DNA of 64,000 nucleotides from RAM1 sp050247515 (GTDB taxonomy: Bacteria; Pseudomonadota; Gammaproteobacteria; Burkholderiales; Burkholderiaceae_C), in contig JBFWUB010000007.1 in the NCBI GenBank assembly GCA_050247515.1, positions 62,001-126,000 of the forward strand, in the 5' to 3' direction. Below the pieces are notes generated by a model. It was not told where the DNA came from. It worked only from the letters and a program-made list of their open reading frames with translations, and did no database searches. Positions 7,512 to 15,617 of this stretch are shown in pieces; positions within the stretch are counted from its first letter, which is position 1, and the number at the start of each line of letters is the position of its first letter. Position numbers and translations under genes: made by a program.

Positions 7512-9499
7512 GGCGTGTGCGCTCCGCCCGTGACTTCGCTCAGCAGGCGGATGATCTCGGCCTCGGCGATCTTGAGGTCAGCGTCGATCTCGGCCAGCGA
7601 GCGCGGTGGGGTGAACTTGTAGAAATGGCGGTTGAAGTTGATTTCGTAGCCCACCTTGGCTTTGTCGTGGGCCACCCAGGCGTCGGGCACGTGGGGCAAG
7701 ACCTCGCGCTTGAAGTAGACGTCAATGTCCTGCTTGAGGGGCACGTTTTCAAAGTCGCGCAGCTTGGGGTCGGCTTCGTATTCCACTTTTTTGCCCGAGC
7801 GGCTGAGCACCACGGGTTGGGCGCTGGGGTCGATGTCGGTGAAAGCGTCGCGGAAGGCTCGGGCTTGCGGCGCGCGCCACTTGCTGCCCAACTGCTTGAG
7901 CACAGCCTGTGCCTGGTCCCACACGGCGTTCCAGTCGAGCGAGGCTTCGCGGCCGATGGCGGCGTCGATGGCCTGCAGGTCGTCCAGCAGGCCGGCGCAG
8001 GCGTCCAGAAAGCGCTCTTTGCCTTCCAGGGTGATCTGGAACCGCAAGCGCAGCGGGCGCTCGATGGTGAGGCGGTGGTAGCCGAAGTCGGCGTTGTCGA
8101 ACACCTTGTTGGTTTCGCTCGGCTCCATCGGGCCGTAGGCTTGCACGATCTCCTTGATATGGTCCTGCGAGAACTCGCGGCGCTTGTCGCCCAGGCTGCG
8201 GCGCAGGGGCTGCCAGCGGTCGCGCGCGTCCAGCAGCTGGATCTTGCCCTTGCGCCGCTGCTCCTTGCGGTTGGTCACCACCCAGATGTAGGTGCCGATG
8301 CCGGTGTTGTAGAACATCTGCTCTGGCATGGCCACGATGGCTTCGAGCCAGTCATTTTCAATGACCCATTTGCGGATATCGCTCTCGCCAGAACCAGCGC
8401 CGCCGGTGAACAGCGGCGAGCCGTTGAACACAATGGCCAGACGGGAGCCGCCCGTACCCGTCTCGGTGTTCACGGGCTCCATCTTGCTGAGCATGTGCTG
8501 CAGGAAGAGCAGGGCGCCGTCGTTGACACGGGGTGTGCCAGCGCCAAAGCGCCCTTGGAAGCCTTCCTTCTCGTACTCGCGCACCACGTCTTTTTGCTGA
8601 CGCTTCCAGTCCACGCCGAAAGGGGGGTTTGCAAGGAAATAGTCGAATTTTTGACCTCTGAACTGATCGTCCACCAAGGTGTCGCCAAAGCGGATGGTCG
8701 AGGTTTCCGGGTCATTGGGGTTGCTGCGCATCAGCAAGTCGGATGCAGCCACAGCATAGGAGCGCTTGTTGAAGTCCTGCCCGTGCACATAGATGCGGGC
8801 ACCCATCTGGTGCTCGCGCAAGTACTTTCGCGCTTCTGACAGCATGCCCCCTGTCCCACAGGTCGGGTCCAGCAAGGTGCGCACGGTGTTGGGTTTTGTC
8901 AGAAGTTCATCGTCGTGCATGAACAGCAGGTTCACCATGAGCTGGATGACCTCGCGCGGCGTGAAGTGATCGCCCGCCGTTTCGTTGGCTTGTTCGTTGA
9001 AGCGGCGGATCAGATCTTCAAAGAGCAACCCCATCTGGATGTTGTCGACCGAGTCGGGGTGTAGATCGACTTCACAGAACTTGCGCACCACCAGAAAAAG
9101 GATGTTGTGTTCGTGCAGTCGTTTGATCTCGTCGCTGAAGGCGAAGTAGTCAAAAATGCGCTGCACATTCTCTGAAAAGCCGTTGATGTAGCTTTGCAGG
9201 TGCAGTTGGACGTGATCGGGGTCACCCAGGAGCCGTTCGAACGTCAGTGGTGAATGGTTGTGAAAGCGTTGGCCTGAAACCTGGTTGAGAATGCCGTCAA
9301 GTGCTTCTCCATGATGCTTCTTGCCAACCTTTGCAAACTTGTCCAGAACAGCCTGTTTGGTTGGCTTCAGGACGCAATCGAAACGGCGCAGGACCACCAG
9401 CGGCAACATGACGCGCTCGTACTGCGGAGGCCGGTAGGGGCCACGCAGCAGGTCGGCGATGCTCCAAATGAAATTAGAGAGTTCGTGGGATTTGCTCAT
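7508..9499 (-). CDS. hsdM: Type I restriction enzyme, M (methyltransferase) subunit
   Basis: An N6-adenine methyltransferase subunit of 663 residues. The helical N-terminal HsdM_N domain begins with the typical LSNFIWSIADLLRG. The SAM-binding motif DPTCGTGG is near residue 210 and the catalytic motif NPPFG near 290. The start ATG at 9499 is fixed by the conserved N-terminus, and it lies 26 bases inside the end of the upstream membrane-protein gene. The stop overlaps the AlbA_2 start (ATGA). It is the first gene of the six-gene RM/Septu-like unit. No intergenic promoter precedes it, so any dedicated promoter must lie inside the upstream coding sequence. Confidence 0.96.
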   Translation of the reverse strand: MSKSHELSNFIWSIADLLRGPYRPPQYERVMLPLVVLRRFDCVLKPTKQAVLDKFAKVGKKHHGEALDGILNQVSGQRFHNHSPLTFERLLGDPDHVQLHLQSYINGFSENVQRIFDYFAFSDEIKRLHEHNILFLVVRKFCEVDLHPDSVDNIQMGLLFEDLIRRFNEQANETAGDHFTPREVIQLMVNLLFMHDDELLTKPNTVRTLLDPTCGTGGMLSEARKYLREHQMGARIYVHGQDFNKRSYAVAASDLLMRSNPNDPETSTIRFGDTLVDDQFRGQKFDYFLANPPFGVDWKRQQKDVVREYEKEGFQGRFGAGTPRVNDGALLFLQHMLSKMEPVNTETGTGGSRLAIVFNGSPLFTGGAGSGESDIRKWVIENDWLEAIVAMPEQMFYNTGIGTYIWVVTNRKEQRRKGKIQLLDARDRWQPLRRSLGDKRREFSQDHIKEIVQAYGPMEPSETNKVFDNADFGYHRLTIERPLRLRFQITLEGKERFLDACAGLLDDLQAIDAAIGREASLDWNAVWDQAQAVLKQLGSKWRAPQARAFRDAFTDIDPSAQPVVLSRSGKKVEYEADPKLRDFENVPLKQDIDVYFKREVLPHVPDAWVAHDKAKVGYEINFNRHFYKFTPPRSLAEIDADLKIAEAEIIRLLSEVTGGAHTP

Positions 9500-11198
9500 T
9501 GGCAGCGTTGTGAACGATCAGCAGTTGTGCAGTGTAGTAGGTACCCAACACCCACACCTGCGCCATCGGCAGCGGCGACACAAACTTGTTCACCGCCAGC
9601 AGTGAATCGCTGAGCATGAAAAAGCCCGCGCCAATCGCCACACTTACCGCCGCTGCATCGCGCAGCACCGTGGCGCGGCCGATGGCCTGCGCGGCCATCA
9701 GTGCAATCACGATCACATAGGCCGCCACCGGCACGCGCAGAGCGGCAGGCAGGCCGCCCTGCCACAGATACGCATACATCACCGCGCCAAAACCCAGTGT
9801 GATGGCCAGCGCACGCCGGCTGGGAAACCAGGCCTGCCCCACGCGAAACAGCGCGATGTACAGCAGGTGCGCCACCAGGAACGACACCAGCCCGGGTATG
9901 AAATAGCCCGGGAACATCAGGAACGCATCGCCGGCCAGCGACATGGCCAGCGCGCCCAGCAGCAGCGCCTCAAAGCGCCCCACGCCTGCCAGGCCACCCG
10001 CGCGCAGCAACACATACGCCATGGCCAGCACCATGGTCAGCGGCTTGAAGACGCGGTGCAGCTCAATGAACCCCAGCGCCGCCGTGGCGGTGGCCAGTGC
10101 GGCGGACTCCACCATCAGCGCTTCTGTCATGGTGATGCGCCCCTGCATCACCGCGCCGATGGCCCACAGGCTGGCCGCCAGCACGCCCAGCCACACGGCA
10201 GACTGCGCCAGCGGCATGCCGTCGGCAAACCACAAAAAGGCCGCCACGCCCTGCAGCAGCACGATGAACTGCACCGCGCCAAACCACATCACCGCGCGGC
10301 TCATGGGCGGGTGAAAGCGCTCCACCCGCTGCATGTCAAACGGCGCGGATGGAAAGCGCTGCGCTACGTCGGCCGGCCGCCAGCCCGGCGGCTTGAACCA
10401 CACGCGCAGCTTGTCGGCCCAGCTGCGCGCATGCCATGAATCCTTGAGCAGGGCCCAATACACCTCGGTGTTGGACCACAGCGGGTCCCAGCTGTTCAGT
10501 GGCTTGCGCGTGCCGTACACGCACTTTTCGTCTTCTTCCTTGAAGCTGCCGAAGAGGCGATCCCAGATGATCAGGATGCCGCCGTAATTGCGGTCCAGGT
10601 AGCGGTCGTTCACGGCATGGTGCACGCGGTGGTTGGACGGGCTGCAGAACCAGCGGTCAAACCAGCCCAGCTTGGGCACATGCTCGGTGTGCACCCAGAA
10701 CTGGTACAGCAGATCCACCAGCGCCACCACGCCAAACACCAGCGGCGGCACGCCCGCCACCGCCATGGGCACATAAAAAACCCAGCCCAGCAGCGCGCCC
10801 GAGCTGGTCTGGCGCAGCGCGGTGGACAGGTTGTAGTCCTGGCTCTGGTGGTGCACCACATGCGCGGCCCAGAACACCGCGCTCTCGTGGCCCGCGCGGT
10901 GCAGCCAGTAATAGCAGAAGTCATAAAACACCAGCGCCAGCAGCCAGCCGTACCAGGTGGTCCAGAACGCGTTGTCGGGCCAGATCGCCACGGTGGAATG
11001 GATGGCGGTGTAAATGCCCACGCGGAACAGCCGCGTGAACACCGCGCTGATCTGGCTGAGCATGCCCAGGCTGATGCTGTTGATCGCGTCGTTCAGCCGG
11101 TAGGTGTTGCGGGCTTTTTTGTAGCCCCAGGCGAATTCAATCGCGATCAGCAAAAAGAAAACGGGCGTGGCTAGGACGATGATCTGGCTCGGGCTCAT
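9474..11198 (-). CDS. Membrane protein: sterol desaturase/AGMO-like domain fused to YhhN-like domain
   Basis: A 574-residue polytopic protein. The N-terminal half is a fatty-acid-hydroxylase/sterol-desaturase domain with di-iron histidine clusters HRAGHE, HVVHH and HRVHH, the pattern shared with alkylglycerol monooxygenase (AGMO). The C-terminal half (about 370-570) is hydrophobic and carries the GDAFLMFPGYFIPGLVSFLVAH segment pattern of YhhN/TMEM86 lysoplasmalogenases (written in parts: GDAFLMFP, GLVSFLVAH). Both families act on ether lipids in animals, so a bifunctional ether-lipid enzyme is an attractive inference; the substrate is unknown. Its 3' end overlaps hsdM by 26 bases. Confidence 0.8.
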   Translation of the reverse strand: MSPSQIIVLATPVFFLLIAIEFAWGYKKARNTYRLNDAINSISLGMLSQISAVFTRLFRVGIYTAIHSTVAIWPDNAFWTTWYGWLLALVFYDFCYYWLHRAGHESAVFWAAHVVHHQSQDYNLSTALRQTSSGALLGWVFYVPMAVAGVPPLVFGVVALVDLLYQFWVHTEHVPKLGWFDRWFCSPSNHRVHHAVNDRYLDRNYGGILIIWDRLFGSFKEEDEKCVYGTRKPLNSWDPLWSNTEVYWALLKDSWHARSWADKLRVWFKPPGWRPADVAQRFPSAPFDMQRVERFHPPMSRAVMWFGAVQFIVLLQGVAAFLWFADGMPLAQSAVWLGVLAASLWAIGAVMQGRITMTEALMVESAALATATAALGFIELHRVFKPLTMVLAMAYVLLRAGGLAGVGRFEALLLGALAMSLAGDAFLMFPGYFIPGLVSFLVAHLLYIALFRVGQAWFPSRRALAITLGFGAVMYAYLWQGGLPAALRVPVAAYVIVIALMAAQAIGRATVLRDAAAVSVAIGAGFFMLSDSLLAVNKFVSPLPMAQVWVLGTYYTAQLLIVHNAANEQIPRTL

Positions 11199-11217
11199 GG
11201 CCCGATTTTCAGCCCGA

Positions 11218-12435
11218 TCAGGTCAGCGCGCCTCTGGCGTCAACCCTGATGATCTTGTCCACCTTGCCGCTGCGCAGGCCGCCGGTCACGCCGATCATGA
11301 AGTTGTGCAGGTTGACCGTGGGGTCGCAGTGGCCGGGGATCAGCCACAGGTAGCGGCCCAGGGCCGGCAGGCGCTGGCCGCTGCCGGCGGTGCGCAGGAT
11401 GCCGTGCTCGTCGCCGCCGTTGAAGTAGTCCAGCGCGCTGCTTTCGTCAAACGCGTGCACGCGCGGCAGGCCTGAATCAATCGCATGGCTCTTGTGGCCT
11501 GCGTCGCACACGGCGTGGGTGGCGCAGGTGCTGATGACCTGCGTCTTGACGAACAGCGCATGCTCAAAATTCGGCTGTGCCGGGTCGCGCTCGTTCTGCG
11601 CGTAATCCGCATCCATGAACATGAACGAGCCCGCCTGCAGCTCGCCATAGACGCCGCTGGCCGCCTCCAGCACCAGGCTGCCGGTGCCCGCGCCGGTCAC
11701 CAGGTCCACCGGCACGCCTTGCGCTTCAATCAGCTTGCGGGTGAAGACCACGTCGTCCACCGCAATGCCGATGGCCTCGCGCCGCTCCTGCGCGGTGCGC
11801 AGGTGCTGGGCGCGGCCGTGGTAGGCCTGCAGCCCGGCAAAGCGCAGGGCCGCGTGCTTGCGGATCTCCAGCGCCAGCGGCACGGCCGCGCCGCCGGGCG
11901 GCACGCCGCAGCGGCGCTGGCCCACGTCAATCTCCACAAACACATCCATCACCGCGGCCTGGCCGTGGAGCGTGCGTGCCTCGTTCATGGCCTGGGCCAG
12001 ACGCGTCACGCCTTCTTCGCTGTCCACCGCAATGGCCAGGCGGCCGCGCACGGCCGCGAGCTGGTGGGCCAGCGCCGCCACCCGGGCCAGCTTGTGCGGC
12101 GCGATGACTTCGTTGCTGATGTACACGTCGGTCACGCCGCCTGCCACCATGGCCTCGGCCTCGGCGGTTTTCTGCACGCACACGCCGATGGCGCCGGCCT
12201 GCATCTGCAGCCGCGCAATGGCCGCGCTCTTGTGCATCTTGGCGTGCGGGCGCCAGCGGATGTTGTGCTTTTTGGCAAAGTCGGCCATGCGGCCCAGGTT
12301 GCGCTGCATGGCGTCCAGGTCCACCACCAGGGCGGGCGTGTCAATGGCCTGCACCGGCTGGCCGACCAGCTCGCGCAGCGCCTCGGGCAGGGCTTCTTTT
12401 CTGGCGTCGGCTTTGGGCTCAGGTGTGGGTTTCAT
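11218..12435 (-). CDS. D-threonine aldolase / D-serine dehydratase-like PLP enzyme
   Basis: A fold-type III PLP enzyme (alanine-racemase-like barrel) of 405 residues. The PLP-lysine region RPHAKMHKS is at about 62-70 and the metal-binding pair typical of D-threonine aldolase and eukaryote-type D-serine dehydratase is in PGHCDPTVNLH near the C-terminus. The reaction is expected to be retro-aldol cleavage of D-3-hydroxy amino acids or D-serine deamination, with a divalent metal. I chose ATG 12435 (MKPTPEPK); the frame stays open further upstream but that part is a shadow of the phosphatase gene. It overlaps the upstream phosphatase gene by 17 bases and probably shares its transcript. Confidence 0.85.
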   Translation of the reverse strand: MKPTPEPKADARKEALPEALRELVGQPVQAIDTPALVVDLDAMQRNLGRMADFAKKHNIRWRPHAKMHKSAAIARLQMQAGAIGVCVQKTAEAEAMVAGGVTDVYISNEVIAPHKLARVAALAHQLAAVRGRLAIAVDSEEGVTRLAQAMNEARTLHGQAAVMDVFVEIDVGQRRCGVPPGGAAVPLALEIRKHAALRFAGLQAYHGRAQHLRTAQERREAIGIAVDDVVFTRKLIEAQGVPVDLVTGAGTGSLVLEAASGVYGELQAGSFMFMDADYAQNERDPAQPNFEHALFVKTQVISTCATHAVCDAGHKSHAIDSGLPRVHAFDESSALDYFNGGDEHGILRTAGSGQRLPALGRYLWLIPGHCDPTVNLHNFMIGVTGGLRSGKVDKIIRVDARGALT

Positions 12436-13123
12436 CGCGTGTTTCCTGGTCCAGGTGGCGGGTGTCGGCCCAGCCCACCAGTGAAAAGCCCTGTGGTGTC
12501 CACAGCAGCCGGTTGATGGCCGCATTGCCCAGCTGCCAGGTGCGCGGCGCCTGCAGCTCCTGGCCGGTGGCCATGCGGTACAGCACGTCCAGCACGCCGC
12601 CGTGGGCCACCAGCACGATCTGTTCGCCCATGTGCCGCTGCGCCAGCGCCTGCGCGGTCTGCGCAATGCGCTCGCGCAAGGTCAGCAGCGATTCGCCGCC
12701 TTGCGGTGTCCAGTCGGGCACGCGCTTGCGCCAGGCCTGCGCGTCGTCGGGCCAGGCGGCGTCAATCTCGGTGAAGGTCTTGCCCTCAAACACGCCAAAG
12801 CTGCGCTCGCGCAAGCCCGTGTGCGCCACCACGCCCAGCCCCGTCACCCGGGCGATGGCGCCGGCGGTGGTGTGGGCGCGCTTCAGGTCGCTGGCGTACA
12901 CCGCGGCAATGGGTTCGCCCGCCAGCGCGGCCGCCACGCGTTGCGCCTGCCACAGGCCGGTGTCGTTCAGCGGGATGTCCAGGTGGCCCTGGATGCGGGT
13001 GTCCACGTTCCAGGCGGTTTCGCCATGGCGTATGGCAATGATGCGGGTGGCTTCCAAGGTCTGGGGTGTCTGTGTGTTGTTGTGGCGCCGGGCTTCAGCG
13101 CGCCGGCACCTGGATGTTGACAC
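12419..13123 (-). CDS. Histidine phosphatase family protein (phosphoglycerate-mutase-like)
   Basis: A 234-residue member of the branch-1 histidine phosphatases. The catalytic RHGET is at about 32-36, the second conserved arginine and glutamate are in LRERSFGVFEGK, and the second histidine is in LVAHGGVLD. Substrate cannot be told from sequence; small relatives include broad phosphatases and cobalamin/alpha-ribazole phosphatases. The ATG at 13123 lies 29 bases inside the upstream lipoprotein gene; a TTG at 13057, nearer the conserved core, is an alternative start. Confidence 0.85.
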   Translation of the reverse strand: MSTSRCRRAEARRHNNTQTPQTLEATRIIAIRHGETAWNVDTRIQGHLDIPLNDTGLWQAQRVAAALAGEPIAAVYASDLKRAHTTAGAIARVTGLGVVAHTGLRERSFGVFEGKTFTEIDAAWPDDAQAWRKRVPDWTPQGGESLLTLRERIAQTAQALAQRHMGEQIVLVAHGGVLDVLYRMATGQELQAPRTWQLGNAAINRLLWTPQGFSLVGWADTRHLDQETRDETHT

Positions 13124-13700
13124 GGCGCACGCCTTGCGGCGCTGCGGGGAAGCCCTGCAAGGCGGCGTCGAACATCGCGGGGATCACGGCGGCGTTGTCC
13201 GTCCAGGGGCCGTCGCTGACGGCATGGCTTTCATACACCACCTTCTGCGTGGCCAGCTCGCGCAGGATCACGCTGGCCTCGCGCCGGTACCAGGGCTGTT
13301 CCATGCGGGCAAACAGCGACAAGCCGTGCGGCCCCGGCCCGCCAAAAACCCCTACCCCAAAGCCGCCGCCCCAGCCGTCCCACGGGTCGGCCCAGGGCGA
13401 CAGGATGCGCTGCACGCGCGCGGCCACCTGCACGCTGTAGCGCGGCGCGGCGTCGTCACGCTTGAGGCCGGCGCGGAACAGGGCTGGGTCGGCCCAGGCT
13501 TCCACCTGGGCCTGCTGGTCGTTTTGCTGCGAGGGCAGGCGCTCGAACCGGTAGGCCGGGTTGGCCGGCACGGCAGGCAGGCTGGAGAAGCTGCGCACCT
13601 CGTTGTCCAGCTGGAAGGTTGACGCGCAGCCGGTGACGAACAGGGCCAGCGCCAGCAGCGCAATGCGGCGAAGGGTGGCAATCAAAAACAGGTTTGACAT
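13095..13700 (-). CDS. DUF4136 lipoprotein
   Basis: A 201-residue predicted outer-membrane or periplasmic lipoprotein of the DUF4136 family. A basic n-region and hydrophobic stretch lead to the lipobox VTGCAS. A glycine-rich patch (WGGGFGVGVFGG) sits mid-protein, as in many relatives. ATG 13700 was chosen because a clear GGAGG ribosome-binding site precedes it and it opens the signal peptide; the open frame extends 40 codons further without support. Function unknown. It lies 37 bases downstream of ttcA on the same strand. Confidence 0.85.
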   Translation of the reverse strand: MSNLFLIATLRRIALLALALFVTGCASTFQLDNEVRSFSSLPAVPANPAYRFERLPSQQNDQQAQVEAWADPALFRAGLKRDDAAPRYSVQVAARVQRILSPWADPWDGWGGGFGVGVFGGPGPHGLSLFARMEQPWYRREASVILRELATQKVVYESHAVSDGPWTDNAAVIPAMFDAALQGFPAAPQGVRRVNIQVPAR

Positions 13701-13737
13701 GAATGACCTCCGGTGGGGCAGCCCCGCGCGGCGCGGC

Positions 13738-14670
13738 TCAGAGGCGCACGACTTGCAGGCCGGGCAGCGTGGGCGCGGCCGGGAAATCCTCGGTGTCAAA
13801 CGCCTTGTCGCCGTCTTCACTGGCCACGCCCGTGGCTTTCAGACCCTTGAAGTCATAGTGTGTTCCGTCGGCCAGGTGCGAAGGCACGACATTTTGTAAC
13901 GCGCTGAACATGTTCTCGATGCGCCCGGGGTGCTTTTTGTCCCATTCGCGCAGCATGGCGCCCACCTGCTTGCGCTGCAGGTTCTCCTGGCTGCCGCACA
14001 GCGTGCAGGGAATGATGGGGAACTGCCTGTGTTCAGCCCAGCGGATCAGGTCCTTCTCGGGTACATAGGCCAGCGGGCGGATCACGATGTGCTTGCCGTC
14101 GTCGCTCACCAGCTTGGGCGGCATGCCCTTGAGCTTGCCGCCAAAGAACATGTTCAAAAAGAAGGTCTGCAGCATGTCGTCGCGGTGGTGGCCCAGCGCG
14201 ATCTTGGTGGCGCCCAGCTCGTCGGCCACGCGGTACAGAATGCCGCGGCGCAGCCGGCTGCACAGGCTGCACATGGTTTTGCCCGGCGCGATCTTGTCCT
14301 TGACGATGGAATAGGTGTCCTGGTTCTCGATATGGAACGGGATGCCCAAAGCCGTGAGGTATTCCGGCAGGATGTGCTCGGGAAAGCCGGGCTGCTTCTG
14401 GTCCAGGTTGACGGCGATGATGGAAAAGTTGATGGGCGCGCGCGCCTGCATCTTCAGCAGGATGTCCAGCATGCCGTAGCTGTCTTTCCCACCCGACAGG
14501 CACACCATGACCTTGTCGCCTTCTTCAATCATGTTGAAGTCCACGATGGCCTGGCCCATCAGCCGGCACAGGCGCTTTTCCAGCTTGTGCGTCTCGCGCT
14601 CGATCTTCAGGTCGCGCGCGGGCGCGGCGCCAGCGGGGGCGGGTTCGTTGTCAATCCAGACGGCACTCAT
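13738..14670 (-). CDS. ttcA: tRNA 2-thiocytidine(32) synthetase TtcA
   Basis: TtcA installs 2-thiocytidine at position 32 of certain tRNAs using ATP and a [4Fe-4S] cluster. The PP-loop SGGKDS is at residues 59-64 and the two cysteine pairs are CSLC (134-137) and CTLC (222-225). The GHHRDD segment and overall 310-residue length fit the family. It is transcribed divergently from a 2-oxoglutarate oxygenase gene 46 bases away and may be followed in the same transcript by the DUF4136 gene. Confidence 0.96.
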   Translation of the reverse strand: MSAVWIDNEPAPAGAAPARDLKIERETHKLEKRLCRLMGQAIVDFNMIEEGDKVMVCLSGGKDSYGMLDILLKMQARAPINFSIIAVNLDQKQPGFPEHILPEYLTALGIPFHIENQDTYSIVKDKIAPGKTMCSLCSRLRRGILYRVADELGATKIALGHHRDDMLQTFFLNMFFGGKLKGMPPKLVSDDGKHIVIRPLAYVPEKDLIRWAEHRQFPIIPCTLCGSQENLQRKQVGAMLREWDKKHPGRIENMFSALQNVVPSHLADGTHYDFKGLKATGVASEDGDKAFDTEDFPAAPTLPGLQVVRL

Positions 14671-14716
14671 GGGATGGATTGTCTCATTGGCGGGGATTTG
14701 GCGTTAACCTTCGCGC

Positions 14717-15097
14717 ATGTGGACTGACTCACTGCGCCGCTACGCCGCCCAGGCCTTCCGCTGGCAGCGCGGCCGCCAGGGCACCGGCTACGACAAGATG
14801 CTGCTGCTGACCGCCCCGTGGCCCATTCCGTTTGATTCCTACCTGATCCGCTATCCCGAAGGGGCAGAGATCCCGCCCCATACCGACCCGGTGTCCGCAG
14901 GCCGCCATTACCGGCTGAACATCGTCCTCAAGTCGCCGCGCAGCGGCGGCGAATTTGTCTGTGCCACGCCGCTGTTTGAAACCCGGCGCATCAAGCTCTT
15001 CCGGCCCGACGCCTGCGAGCACAGCGTGACGCGCGTGGTGGGTGGCAGCCGGTATGTGTTGTCGGTGGGCTGGGTGCTGGGTCAACACAAGCCGTGA
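14717..15097 (+). CDS. 2OG-Fe(II) oxygenase family protein
   Basis: A short (126-residue) 2-oxoglutarate/iron dioxygenase. The metal triad H-x-D...H is visible as PPHTDP and CEHSVT, followed by an arginine in GGSRYVLS that would bind 2-oxoglutarate. It forms one compact double-stranded beta-helix domain with no extra domains. Substrate unknown. The stop is 7 bases before the GNAT gene, so the two are probably co-transcribed. Confidence 0.82.
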   Translation: MWTDSLRRYAAQAFRWQRGRQGTGYDKMLLLTAPWPIPFDSYLIRYPEGAEIPPHTDPVSAGRHYRLNIVLKSPRSGGEFVCATPLFETRRIKLFRPDACEHSVTRVVGGSRYVLSVGWVLGQHKP

Positions 15098-15104
15098 AGT
15101 ACAC

Positions 15105-15617
15105 ATGAAGCTGACCTTCCGGCCCCTGACCCCCGCCGACCAGCAGGCCCTGTGGCACTGGCTGCATGTGGCCCTGTGGGACCCGCCGCCTGCGGGGCTT
15201 CGCCCGATCGAGGTGCTGGATGCGCCGCCGGTGCGCATCTATGCCGAAGGCTGGGGGCGCCTCGGGGATGTGGGTGTGGTGGCGCAGGTCGATGGCGTGG
15301 ATGCAGGCGCCTGCTGGATGCGGCTGGTGCCTGATGGCAAGGGGCTGGCGTATGTGGATGAGCGCACGCCACAGCTGGGCATTTCCTTGTTGCCCGCATT
15401 CCAGCACCAGGGCCATGGCCGGGCGTTGATGCGGGCGGCGCTCGATGCCGCGCGCGCGGCGGACTATGCCCAGGTGTCGCTGACGGTGCATCCGCAGAAC
15501 CCGGCCATTGCGATGTACGAGCGCTGCGGCTTTCGCAAGGTGGGCTTGCGCAACAGCTTTCACCTCATGGTCGTGGACCTGGGCTGCGGGCTTGAGCCGC
15601 CCAGCCCCGCCAGATAG
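15105..15617 (+). CDS. GNAT family N-acetyltransferase
   Basis: A 170-residue acetyl-CoA-dependent acetyltransferase. The acetyl-CoA loop reads Q-x-x-GHGRALM (QHQGHGRALM) and the C-terminal NPAIAMYERCGFRKVG is the classic GNAT motif B. ATG 15105 begins a natural N-terminus (MKLTFRPLTPAD); in-frame ATGs upstream lie in the preceding gene. The last 58 bases overlap the 3' end of the convergent hydrolase gene. Substrate unknown. Confidence 0.85.
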   Translation: MKLTFRPLTPADQQALWHWLHVALWDPPPAGLRPIEVLDAPPVRIYAEGWGRLGDVGVVAQVDGVDAGACWMRLVPDGKGLAYVDERTPQLGISLLPAFQHQGHGRALMRAALDAARAADYAQVSLTVHPQNPAIAMYERCGFRKVGLRNSFHLMVVDLGCGLEPPSPAR

